From IMG/VR virus record IMGVR_UViG_3300021378_000180, positions 1-22,354 of that record: a stretch of DNA of 22,354 bases; one strand, 5' to 3'. The translations under genes and the position numbers were made by a program. The notes under the pieces were generated by a model, which worked only from the letters and a program-made list of their open reading frames with translations, had not been told where the DNA came from and did not search any database. This stretch comes from a virus. Positions within the stretch are counted from its first letter, which is position 1; the number at the start of each line of letters is the position of its first letter. Below, in pieces: positions 16,643-22,354 of the stretch.

Positions 16643-16682
16643 ATATCTCTCCTTGGGACTGTAGTATTTAACCTGTTCTTGA

Positions 16683-16712
16683 ATTATAACAACAAATCTT
16701 TATAAAGGTCAA
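16683..16712 (-). promoter_or_regulatory. Sigma70-like promoter for the HTH/SSB/primase group
   Basis: On the minus strand, TTGACC (16712-16707) is separated by 18 bases from a perfect TATAAT (16688-16683), which overlaps the stop codon of the SNF2 helicase gene. The expected start site is near 16676, giving a leader of about 34 bases with the strong AAGGAG of the 133-residue gene. It would let the downstream genes be expressed separately from the long upstream transcript, using host RNA polymerase. Confidence 0.6.
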
Positions 16713-18234
16713 CAACTTTTGAATGAACGTCTATTTTGTTGTCAAGTAGTTTATAAACGTGGCGTTCTACGTTAGATCCTTGTAGCTGAACCACAGTACT
16801 TGGGTGGCGTTGCCCCGTCCGATGCACCCGAGCGTTAGCCTGTGCATAAGTTTCTAATGAAGGCACCGGGCCCCACCACACAACAGTATTCGCGGCGGTC
16901 AACGTAACACCATGCGCTGCTGCTTGGGGCTGGATAATCAACACGCGGGGATCGTCCTTTGTCTGGAATGCGTCAAATACTTCGGTACGTTTTCTGACCG
17001 GGACATCACCGGAAATAACTTCGGAAGTGATCTTATCAGCGGCTAGTTTATCCCTCAGTATGCTGATAACGTGCTTAAACGGTACGAACACCAACACCTT
17101 CTGGCTTGACTCCTCGATGACTTCCAGCAATGCCTTGTATCTGTGCTTGATGTCAAACTCGATAGTCTCCCCGCTGTTTGAATAGACCGCCCCGCACGAT
17201 ATCTGTAGGAGCTTGTTCATGTTTACAGCGGCGTTCACTGAGGTTATCTGCTCACCTGCGGCTTCCATAACCATGCGGGTCTTGAGCAGTTTGTAATACT
17301 TTTCCTGTTGAGGGGTCAACGCGACTTCACGCTTAACATATGTCATCTCAGGCAAGTCAAGGCATTCATCTTTTGTGAATCGTATAGCAGGTTGCAGTGC
17401 GTTAAACACGAGCTTCGTAGCGGAATCTTTGGGCATCCATTTAAAGTTGGTCAGCTTATACATAACCATCTCACGGAAGGCGGAGTAGAACTTAGGCACG
17501 TTCGCTGGGTTGACTAGCTTGGCGATACCAAATGCATCTAACGGTGACTGCGCGGCGGGGGTACCTGTAAGCATCCAAAGCCACGTCTTTGGGGTCAGCA
17601 AGCTGTTCAATACCTTCCATCGCTTGGACTGAGCGTTTTTATATGCGTTGGCCTCGTCGATAACAATTAGGTCAAATCCACCCTTGGCTATCTCATCCCG
17701 AACAATCTCAACACCGTCGTAGTTGATGACGACAAACTCAGCGTCACCCTCGATAATCTCACGGCGTTTGGGTGCCGCACCGTAAGCGATATCCACTGTC
17801 CTGTGCATGGCGAATTTAAATAAGTCCGCCCTCCATGCGGAGTCCATAATCGATAGGGGGCATATAACCAACACCCTGTTTATCTTACGTTCCGACATAA
17901 GATAGTCCGCCGCCCATATGACACTCCCGGTTTTGCCAGTCCCCTGCTCGTTAAAGCAGAACGCCCGCTTGTGTAGTGTCAAAAACGCTGAGGTTGTCTT
18001 CTGGTGCTCAAACGGTTTGTGCTGTCCTGTCCAGCTATACTGCGCCAGAATAGGAGAAGGCACGTTGCGGATCTTTAGATTCTTTAACACCTGTGCCTCG
18101 TCAATACCCCACTTGACCAAGACCTTGTTACCTTCGACTATCTTACTTTTTGGGATTACTTCTGTGACTCTCTGGGGATTACGTAACTGCAAAAGCAGTG
18201 CCTTGTTATCTACGATTTCCAACTTCTTCTCCAT
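16684..18234 (-). CDS. SNF2-family (SF2) DNA helicase/translocase
   Basis: 516 residues from the ATG at 18234. All main SF2/SNF2 motifs are visible: GTGKT near residue 100 (motif I), VIDEAN near 190-195 (motif II, DEAN rather than the usual DEAH/DEGH), MLTGTPA (III), a C-terminal RecA-like lobe with VLVFVPF, and QANARVHRTGQR (VI). The N-terminal 70 residues are a small domain with VIPKSK...VLVKWG. The open frame extends upstream to GTG 18324 and ATG 18321, adding about 30 residues with a CxxC. I prefer the internal ATG because the family-like sequence begins at MEKKLEIVDNKALLL. Neither start has a good Shine-Dalgarno. The likely role is ATP-driven remodelling of duplex or branched DNA during phage replication or recombination. 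Confidence 0.85.
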   Translation of the reverse strand: MEKKLEIVDNKALLLQLRNPQRVTEVIPKSKIVEGNKVLVKWGIDEAQVLKNLKIRNVPSPILAQYSWTGQHKPFEHQKTTSAFLTLHKRAFCFNEQGTGKTGSVIWAADYLMSERKINRVLVICPLSIMDSAWRADLFKFAMHRTVDIAYGAAPKRREIIEGDAEFVVINYDGVEIVRDEIAKGGFDLIVIDEANAYKNAQSKRWKVLNSLLTPKTWLWMLTGTPAAQSPLDAFGIAKLVNPANVPKFYSAFREMVMYKLTNFKWMPKDSATKLVFNALQPAIRFTKDECLDLPEMTYVKREVALTPQQEKYYKLLKTRMVMEAAGEQITSVNAAVNMNKLLQISCGAVYSNSGETIEFDIKHRYKALLEVIEESSQKVLVFVPFKHVISILRDKLAADKITSEVISGDVPVRKRTEVFDAFQTKDDPRVLIIQPQAAAHGVTLTAANTVVWWGPVPSLETYAQANARVHRTGQRHPSTVVQLQGSNVERHVYKLLDNKIDVHSKVVDLYKDLLL

Positions 18235-18456
18235 GCGAAAACACCCGAAACACACGTTCGGATTGTAGGTGGGCCCCCGATAAAGCACGGGTCCTAAGCT
18301 GCGAAGCCTGCCAAGGAACATCACTTATGGTCGCTAACACCGATACCCACCGGGTTGGGGACTAAACCTCATATAGCAGAGTAATTTGACAAAACACACG
18401 GGGTATATATTTTTGCGGCGCTAACCCGCAACTTCAATCCCCAATCCGGTAGATAC
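18235..18456. promoter_or_regulatory. Largest gap in the replication arm; candidate control region
   Basis: About 220 bases lie between the half-HNH gene and the preferred helicase start. A perfect 6-bp inverted repeat, TTGCGG (18413-18418) and CCGCAA (18426-18431) with a seven-base spacer, could be an operator. Next to it is an AT-rich run (TATATATTTTT, 18404-18414). On the + strand TTGACA (18386-18391) stands 16 bases before TATTTT (18408-18413), a weak antisense promoter candidate. Part of the gap (18235-18324) is open in the helicase frame and may be coding if the longer start is used. Confidence 0.35.
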
Positions 18457-18711
18457 TTACTTCTTCTTGGTCTTACCGTTACGGCTACGGTTTTTACTCG
18501 GGGACACTAGCCGTGTACCGTCTGAATTCTTACCACCCTTGCTTATCATCTTCTTGTGGTCGATGTCTTTACCCGTGCGGTCAATACCCTTGGCATCGTA
18601 AGCACGTCTAGCTCGTTGGCGCTCCATGCGCCCGTCGTGTTCCCCACGTTCTTTCTGGAGTTCGTACTCCTTGGCGTAGGGGCGGTCTTTTTTAGGGTTC
18701 TTGTACGGCAT
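18457..18711 (-). CDS. Small basic HNH-like protein (half-motif)
   Basis: 84 residues. ATG has TTAAGGAT upstream and overlaps the preceding gene by 20 bases. The N-terminal half is highly charged (Lys/Arg/Glu). Residues 49-75 carry the second part of an HNH fold: DIDHKK (D51, H52), SKGGKNS (58-63), then SPSKNRSRNG with N73. The end is a Lys-rich tail. The zinc-binding CxxC pairs of complete HNH nucleases are absent and the protein is short. It may therefore be a minimal phage HNH nicking enzyme, a recombination or packaging accessory, or a nonnuclease DNA-binding relic. The metal-binding His of the HNH core is retained. Confidence 0.7.
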   Translation of the reverse strand: MPYKNPKKDRPYAKEYELQKERGEHDGRMERQRARRAYDAKGIDRTGKDIDHKKMISKGGKNSDGTRLVSPSKNRSRNGKTKKK

Positions 18712-18856
18712 TTTGTTTATCCTTAATCGCTTGTACTATTCGCACCAACTCCACCTCGGGGTCTAAATCTTCGGGTAACGGTAGGTTCAGGTACGCGTAT
18801 ATATCTTCAAGGAACTCCACCAATACGTCAATAACATCTTCTGGGTCATAGTCCAT
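18692..18856 (-). CDS. Small acidic helical protein, function unknown
   Basis: 54 residues from the ATG at 18856, which overlaps the nuclease stop in a TAATG junction and is preceded by GGGAGGA. The frame is open 25 codons further upstream, but that part lies inside the nuclease gene and the ribosome site marks the internal ATG. The peptide is strongly acidic and helical (PEDVIDVLVEFLEDIYAYL, then PEDLDPEVELVRIVQAIKD). No known domain is recognised. Its tight coupling to the nuclease suggests a partner or inhibitor role, but that is only contextual. Confidence 0.6.
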   Translation of the reverse strand: MDYDPEDVIDVLVEFLEDIYAYLNLPLPEDLDPEVELVRIVQAIKDKQNAVQEP

Positions 18857-19527
18857 TAGTTCCTCCCGTTGTGTGGGCAACTTAATACTACACAGTGTCT
18901 TCGGCATAGACCTGACGGGCGGGGGTTCCATACATCATTTTTGTACGCCGCGTCGAGCTTATTGTACTCTGCCATCCACTTTTGCCATAGCCTAGGCGCG
19001 TCATCCGTCGTATATGTGGCCTTGATAAACTCGTTGCACACCACAAAAATAAGCCCCGCCCGCACCCGCTTAACTTCAGGGAAATGCTTGAATGTAGCTA
19101 GCGCCATCAGTTCCAACTGCCCTGTATCTGCGTACCGCGTAGACTTCCCGGTCTTATAATCAATGATACGAGCTTCACCGTTTGCAGGGTTCACAATCGC
19201 TAAGTCCACGATGCCCCGCCACCACACGTTTGGGTCTTTGAACCCGCACGGCTCTAGGTTTTCCGTAAGCCCCATCTCGTACTCACAGTGCTTGTCCCCT
19301 TCCATTCGGTTCAGGGAGTCTAGGACAGGCTTGGCGTATTCAAAATACTTGGGCAGTGGTGTGCCGTCCCGTATGTATTCTTCCGCCGCCGTGTGAAACT
19401 TCGTGCCATACAGTGTTGCCTCCGTTGGAGGATCCTTAAAGTCCTTCACCACTTTTAAGTGGTAGTACTTCTTGGGGCACGAATCAAACGATTTTATCCC
19501 GCTAAACGACCACGATGGGGAACTCAT
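18856..19527 (-). CDS. PD-(D/E)XK exonuclease, Cas4/RecB-like, with Fe-S cluster cysteines
   Basis: 223 residues. ATG preceded by AAGGA and overlapping the upstream TGA by four bases (ATGA). Nuclease landmarks in order: SFSGIKSFDSCPKKYYH (8-23), GTKFHTAAEEY (41-51, H45), D108 in GIVDLAIV, the catalytic D123-x-K125 in IIDYKTGK, and Q137 in GQLELMAL. Cysteines C17, C208, C212 and C217 match the four-cysteine 4Fe-4S arrangement of Cas4 and AddB-type nucleases. This family degrades or resects DNA ends. Here it probably works with the SNF2 helicase and SSB in phage recombination, replication or host DNA breakdown. No CRISPR array or cas genes accompany it, so a CRISPR role is not indicated. Confidence 0.85.
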   Translation of the reverse strand: MSSPSWSFSGIKSFDSCPKKYYHLKVVKDFKDPPTEATLYGTKFHTAAEEYIRDGTPLPKYFEYAKPVLDSLNRMEGDKHCEYEMGLTENLEPCGFKDPNVWWRGIVDLAIVNPANGEARIIDYKTGKSTRYADTGQLELMALATFKHFPEVKRVRAGLIFVVCNEFIKATYTTDDAPRLWQKWMAEYNKLDAAYKNDVWNPRPSGLCRRHCVVLSCPHNGRN

Positions 19528-19703
19528 TGCACATGGTCCTTTAAATCTTTTACCGCTGTTCTAGCCATGCGCATTTCAACAATGATGTTATCCACTTCTT
19601 CAATGGCTTCGTCGTACTGGTTCTTCAACAACATAGCCCGCATACGTTGGAGCCCTTGACGGACTTTGATCATGTGGGGGGAATAATCTAGTGGGTCACT
19701 CAT
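19524..19703 (-). CDS. Small helical protein between polymerase and nuclease, function unknown
   Basis: 59 residues from the ATG at 19703, which overlaps the polymerase stop (TGATG) and has GGAG seven bases upstream. Two in-frame codons upstream (GTG, TTG) are less likely starts. The protein is nearly all helix, with heptad-like spacing of Met/Leu/Ile (VRQGLQRMRAMLL, then IEEVDNIIVEMRMA), and could form a coiled-coil dimer. No enzymatic motif is visible. The gene is coupled on both sides, so it is expressed with the DNA polymerase and nuclease, perhaps as an accessory subunit. Confidence 0.65.
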   Translation of the reverse strand: MSDPLDYSPHMIKVRQGLQRMRAMLLKNQYDEAIEEVDNIIVEMRMARTAVKDLKDHVQ

Positions 19704-21529
19704 CAACACTCTCCATAACTATTGGCGTAACCGGATTCGCAGTTGAGGGGTAAGCCTTCGGCCCAATCAGGAACCCATCGCATACACTGCTCGACGTACT
19801 CCACAGCCGCTGCAACTTCACTCTCTTTAACGACACACGCAATAGCGTCATGCACCGTTAGCACGACCCGGTATCTCTTGGCAATTCTAAGCATCTGCTC
19901 TCCGATGATGCACCGAGCAATTCCTTGGCACACATTCTCAACTACCTTGCCCCCGTATATCCGAGTGCGCCCCTTGCGGGTCTTGTAGCTGAACTCGAGC
20001 CCCTGCTCTCCTTGCTCGTAATCCAAACCATCATACCGCATTAGCAAACCTGAAGGAAGCCGAATTGCGTTTTGTTTAGGTACGACTTCAAGAACTCCGT
20101 CCTTCCCTATCGGCGCGGCTATGTTGCTCAGCATATTTATAAGGACGTTCTGCGACTGCTTCCACAAGCCTACGATCTGGTCGTTCTTGCTACGATAGAT
20201 CTGGATAACACGGCGAGCTTCCTCGATGTCCATGTCATGACCAAACGTCTTTAACTGTGCTTGGAACTTGACCGCACCCATGCCGTACCCACACCCAAGA
20301 ATTGTTGTCTTACCAACGAAACGTTCTGCTGATGTAACGTCTTCTTCGGGCTTGTTGTAGATAGCCGCCGCCATTTTCTTGTACACGTCTTCCTTGTTCT
20401 CGAACGCTGTAACCAAGTCATCCTGCCCCGCTAACCAAGCCAACACCCGTGCTTCAATCTGTGCTGAGTCGGCGTCAACGACGTAATGTCCTGCGGGTGC
20501 AACGATGGACTTCTTTAACTTGTTAGCGTTTGCCCCACGGCTAGGCAGGTTCTGTAGATTGATTTTGTCGTCCCCACCCCAACGTCCGGTGTGCGCGGCG
20601 TAGTACCTCACAGGCACGGGCAACAGCCCTCGCTTGGCGATGTCGATAAATCTTTGGGTGCGTGTTTCTTCCAACGTGCTTTTAGTCCCCAACCTAGCGG
20701 CTACCAACGCTTGCACCCGCACATCCTCATGAGCCTGCAGTGCCTTGAAGCCCTCGTCACTCTTGGCTAGCGCCAACGTCTGCTTACCTGTGGTGGGGCT
20801 TTCCTTCATCGGCGGCTCTACGCCCAGATCTTTGAGTAACTCCGCAAACTTGGGGTTCGACATGAGCAGTTCTTTATCTACACCCACACTCTCTAACAGC
20901 TTGTGCTTGCGGTCTTGTACTTCTTCTAAGTGTTGCTCGAGCAGTGGTAAGTCTAAGTCCAGCACGGGGTCGATAAACATACGTAAGGTCAGGTCGATCA
21001 ACCTCAACTCCTGCTTGGGAAACCCCTTGTGCATTAACGCGAACAACTTATACGTCAGCTCCACGTCGTTCACGCAGTAGTCCCCATAGCGGGCTAGTTC
21101 CGGCGCGGTAAAGTCTAGTCTGCGTTTACCCTTAGCGTTGATTACTTCTGTGCCTTTCTCGCCAACACCGTACCGCTCAGTCATAGCTTTAAGAGACCCA
21201 CCGACTTCCACCCCATGCAATGCACGGCCCATACACAGGGTGTCAAGAAACACAAACGGCTTAACCCCAAACCGCCACTGCAGGATAGCACCGTCAAACA
21301 TCATGTTGTGCGCCAGCACCATAGACTTACCCCAGTTAAACTCCGACTGAAGCCATTCCTTTATTTGTTCGTGGGTTCCGCTCGCCCACTGGGTGCCCTC
21401 GTTGTTACGCTTGACCGCTACACCAATGACTTCAAACCTAGGATCCCGCACGTACTCCTCTGTGGTCAGCTTGGTCAGACTAAAGTCTTGGTCGTAAAAC
21501 GTTTCAAAATCCACCGTGATTAAATCCAT
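19703..21529 (-). CDS. Family A DNA polymerase with 3'-5' exonuclease domain
   Basis: 608 residues from the ATG at 21529 (TGATG junction with the VRR-NUC gene, GGAG upstream). The exonuclease domain has VDFETF (D7, E9), AHNMMFD (N75, D79) and YCVNDVE (Y151, D155), the complete proofreading set. Polymerase motif A is DADSAQIEAR (catalytic Asp near 354). Motif B is RFVGKTTILGCGYG (R403, K407, L411, Y415), and motif C is VHDAI (Asp near 561). There is no 5'-3' exonuclease domain, as in T7-type phage polymerases. The residue matching E. coli Phe762 is Leu411. The short linker between exonuclease and polymerase lacks the DnaJ-like Cys insert reported in some marine phage polymerases. This is the replicative polymerase of the phage. 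Confidence 0.95.
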   Translation of the reverse strand: MDLITVDFETFYDQDFSLTKLTTEEYVRDPRFEVIGVAVKRNNEGTQWASGTHEQIKEWLQSEFNWGKSMVLAHNMMFDGAILQWRFGVKPFVFLDTLCMGRALHGVEVGGSLKAMTERYGVGEKGTEVINAKGKRRLDFTAPELARYGDYCVNDVELTYKLFALMHKGFPKQELRLIDLTLRMFIDPVLDLDLPLLEQHLEEVQDRKHKLLESVGVDKELLMSNPKFAELLKDLGVEPPMKESPTTGKQTLALAKSDEGFKALQAHEDVRVQALVAARLGTKSTLEETRTQRFIDIAKRGLLPVPVRYYAAHTGRWGGDDKINLQNLPSRGANANKLKKSIVAPAGHYVVDADSAQIEARVLAWLAGQDDLVTAFENKEDVYKKMAAAIYNKPEEDVTSAERFVGKTTILGCGYGMGAVKFQAQLKTFGHDMDIEEARRVIQIYRSKNDQIVGLWKQSQNVLINMLSNIAAPIGKDGVLEVVPKQNAIRLPSGLLMRYDGLDYEQGEQGLEFSYKTRKGRTRIYGGKVVENVCQGIARCIIGEQMLRIAKRYRVVLTVHDAIACVVKESEVAAAVEYVEQCMRWVPDWAEGLPLNCESGYANSYGEC

Positions 21530-21819
21530 CACCACTTCTCCAAGATCTTCGCAACATCATCAATGTTGTCCTCATTAACCACAATAGCTACCGCGCCTGA
21601 ATCGTTGATGGCTTTAATCTCGTTTAACTGTAGCGGTGTGGGTTTGTTGTTACCTGCTTTGCATTCAATCGCAAAGAACCTACCCTTGTAGCTAATAACG
21701 ATATCGGGCACACCACTGCGACCGAACCCCCCCGTAGCGGGGAAGAAATAATACGCACCAAACGTGTCCAGCAACTTCCTGCATTTGGCTTTAACCTTTG
21801 CTTCGGGGGTCATTGCCAT
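21529..21819 (-). CDS. VRR-NUC domain nuclease
   Basis: 96 residues. ATG with GGAG seven bases upstream, overlapping the preceding stop by ten bases. A second in-frame ATG two codons in (ATGA overlap) is possible. The sequence is a stand-alone VRR-NUC fold of the PD-(D/E)XK superfamily: a helix (PEAKVKAKCRKLL), then GGFGRSGVPDIVI with D39, FFAIECKAG with catalytic E52 and K54, and TPLQ with Q64. Stand-alone VRR-NUC proteins are common in phages and have been linked to cutting branched DNA. It likely resolves replication or recombination intermediates, working beside the polymerase. Confidence 0.9.
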   Translation of the reverse strand: MAMTPEAKVKAKCRKLLDTFGAYYFFPATGGFGRSGVPDIVISYKGRFFAIECKAGNNKPTPLQLNEIKAINDSGAVAIVVNEDNIDDVAKILEKW

Positions 21820-22160
21820 ATTCTTTCTCCGCTCGCGGGAGCGAATCGAGCGTAGTTCGAACGGAAAGCGCGTCTTTGTTTGCCCGAGATCTGCTTTGTT
21901 TCTTTATCGATGTGCATCGTAGCCACTAAGTGAGTCCGGAAAGACGGTAAGTCGATATCGAGAAGCTCAAAATACATTTGGCATATAAAGTTATCGATAA
22001 ATAAAAACCGCATCGCGCCATGAGCCTCCGTAGAAAGTTTGGGGTCTTTTTTACCCCCCACCGGGCGTTCGCAACAATCTGTAATCGCCTTAGCAATAAT
22101 CGCCGCGAGCAACCTCTTTTCAGGCACAACGTTATTATGTGTTAGCAAGCCCGTAATCAT
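21810..22160 (-). CDS. Conserved phage hypothetical protein of the replication arm
   Basis: 116 residues from the ATG at 22160, chosen because GGGAGG stands five bases upstream. An ATG 15 bases earlier lacks a ribosome site. Residues near 15-30 read RLLAAIIAKAITD, followed by an insertion, then HGAMRFLFIDNF, and an end rich in Arg/Lys. The RLLAAxIAxAIxD opening recalls small phage proteins of unknown function encoded near polymerases. There is no catalytic motif or membrane helix. The basic C-terminus could bind nucleic acid. Its stop overlaps the VRR-NUC start, so the two are coupled. Confidence 0.65.
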   Translation of the reverse strand: MITGLLTHNNVVPEKRLLAAIIAKAITDCCERPVGGKKDPKLSTEAHGAMRFLFIDNFICQMYFELLDIDLPSFRTHLVATMHIDKETKQISGKQRRAFRSNYARFAPASGERIWQ

Positions 22161-22193
22161 GAGCACCTCCCTCATCTATAAAAATTAAACCCA

Positions 22194-22354
22194 TCACACT
22201 TCTCCTAGTACCTCAAGCAACTTCTGAATGTAGTGCTGGCCCTTACGGATCTCTTGTAAGGATTCGTCCTTACTACCCATGCGCATGATGTACTTGAGCG
22301 CACCACCTCGGTAGTACCCTATGCGCTGTTCGAGAGGCCAAGTGTCAACCACGT
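22194..22354 (-). CDS. DUF3310-like protein, C-terminal end (partial at right edge)
   Basis: The frame enters from the right edge and ends at TGA 22196-22194, giving 52 visible residues. It reads EQRIGYYRGGALKYIMRMGSKD, then a helix with QEIRKGQHYIQKLLEVL. This matches the DUF3310 pattern (Y.RGNA.KYL.R.G.KD...L.KA..Y...L.E) common in phage replication regions. The biochemical role is not settled, though such proteins are sometimes labelled nucleotide kinase-like. The N-terminus is outside the window, so length and start cannot be judged. Confidence 0.75.
   Translation of the reverse strand, partial: VVDTWPLEQRIGYYRGGALKYIMRMGSKDESLQEIRKGQHYIQKLLEVLGEV

Noticed and set aside
18235-18324. Cys-containing N-terminal extension of the SNF2 helicase as a zinc-binding domain
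   Set aside because: It has a single CxxC with no second pair, no ribosome site at the upstream starts, and the family-like sequence begins at the internal ATG. It is treated as probable leader.
19703-21529. DnaJ-type Cys insert within the polymerase, as in some marine podoviruses
   Set aside because: No CxxCxGxG repeats occur between the exonuclease and polymerase motifs.

Overview
This window looks like part of the genome of a double-stranded DNA tailed bacteriophage. The gene content best matches environmental (marine or freshwater) phages of the podovirus type. Nearly every base is coding, stops and starts overlap (ATGA, TGATG, TAATG), and strong Shine-Dalgarno sites precede most genes. 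Terminase, portal, major capsid protein, RNA polymerase and integrase are not in the window, so the phage family and lifestyle cannot be read directly. The host cannot be named from the sequence.

Left arm (1-11786, + strand): virion genes. The tail end of an upstream gene (2-85) and a 29-residue ORF (88-177) lead into a glycine-rich virion-like protein (174-1793). Next come a small conserved all-helical protein (1790-2242), a 1143-residue Gly/Ala/Gln protein built on a strict seven-residue glycine repeat (2232-5663), and a 2037-residue protein with an HExxH metalloprotease motif and a PLxRFG/large-polyvalent-protein type C-terminal half (5673-11786). The last two have the composition and size expected of internal virion proteins that are ejected into the host with the DNA. 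This role is inferred from family resemblance and architecture.

Convergence point (about 11784-11870): the rightward virion genes and the leftward replication genes meet here. A GC-rich hairpin has its T-tract only on the minus strand, so it is best read as the terminator of the replication arm.

Right arm (11868-22354, all minus strand, transcribed right to left): DNA replication and recombination genes. In transcription order they are a DUF3310-like protein (partial), a conserved phage hypothetical, a VRR-NUC nuclease, a family A DNA polymerase with 3'-5' exonuclease, a small helical protein, a Cas4/RecB-like PD-(D/E)XK nuclease with a four-cysteine Fe-S signature, a small acidic protein, and a half-HNH protein. 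After an intergenic control region come an SNF2-type helicase, a promoter-preceded group (a 133-residue hypothetical, an HTH protein and a probable ssDNA-binding protein), an AEP-type primase fused to a helicase, and a short conserved-looking protein. Together these provide priming and unwinding, synthesis, ssDNA coating, and end resection or branch processing.

The most interesting points are the glycine-heptad array, a set of sliding-clamp-binding-like peptides in the giant ejected protein next to its protease motif, a leucine at the polymerase position equivalent to E. coli Phe762, and a well-formed internal sigma70-like promoter in the replication arm.
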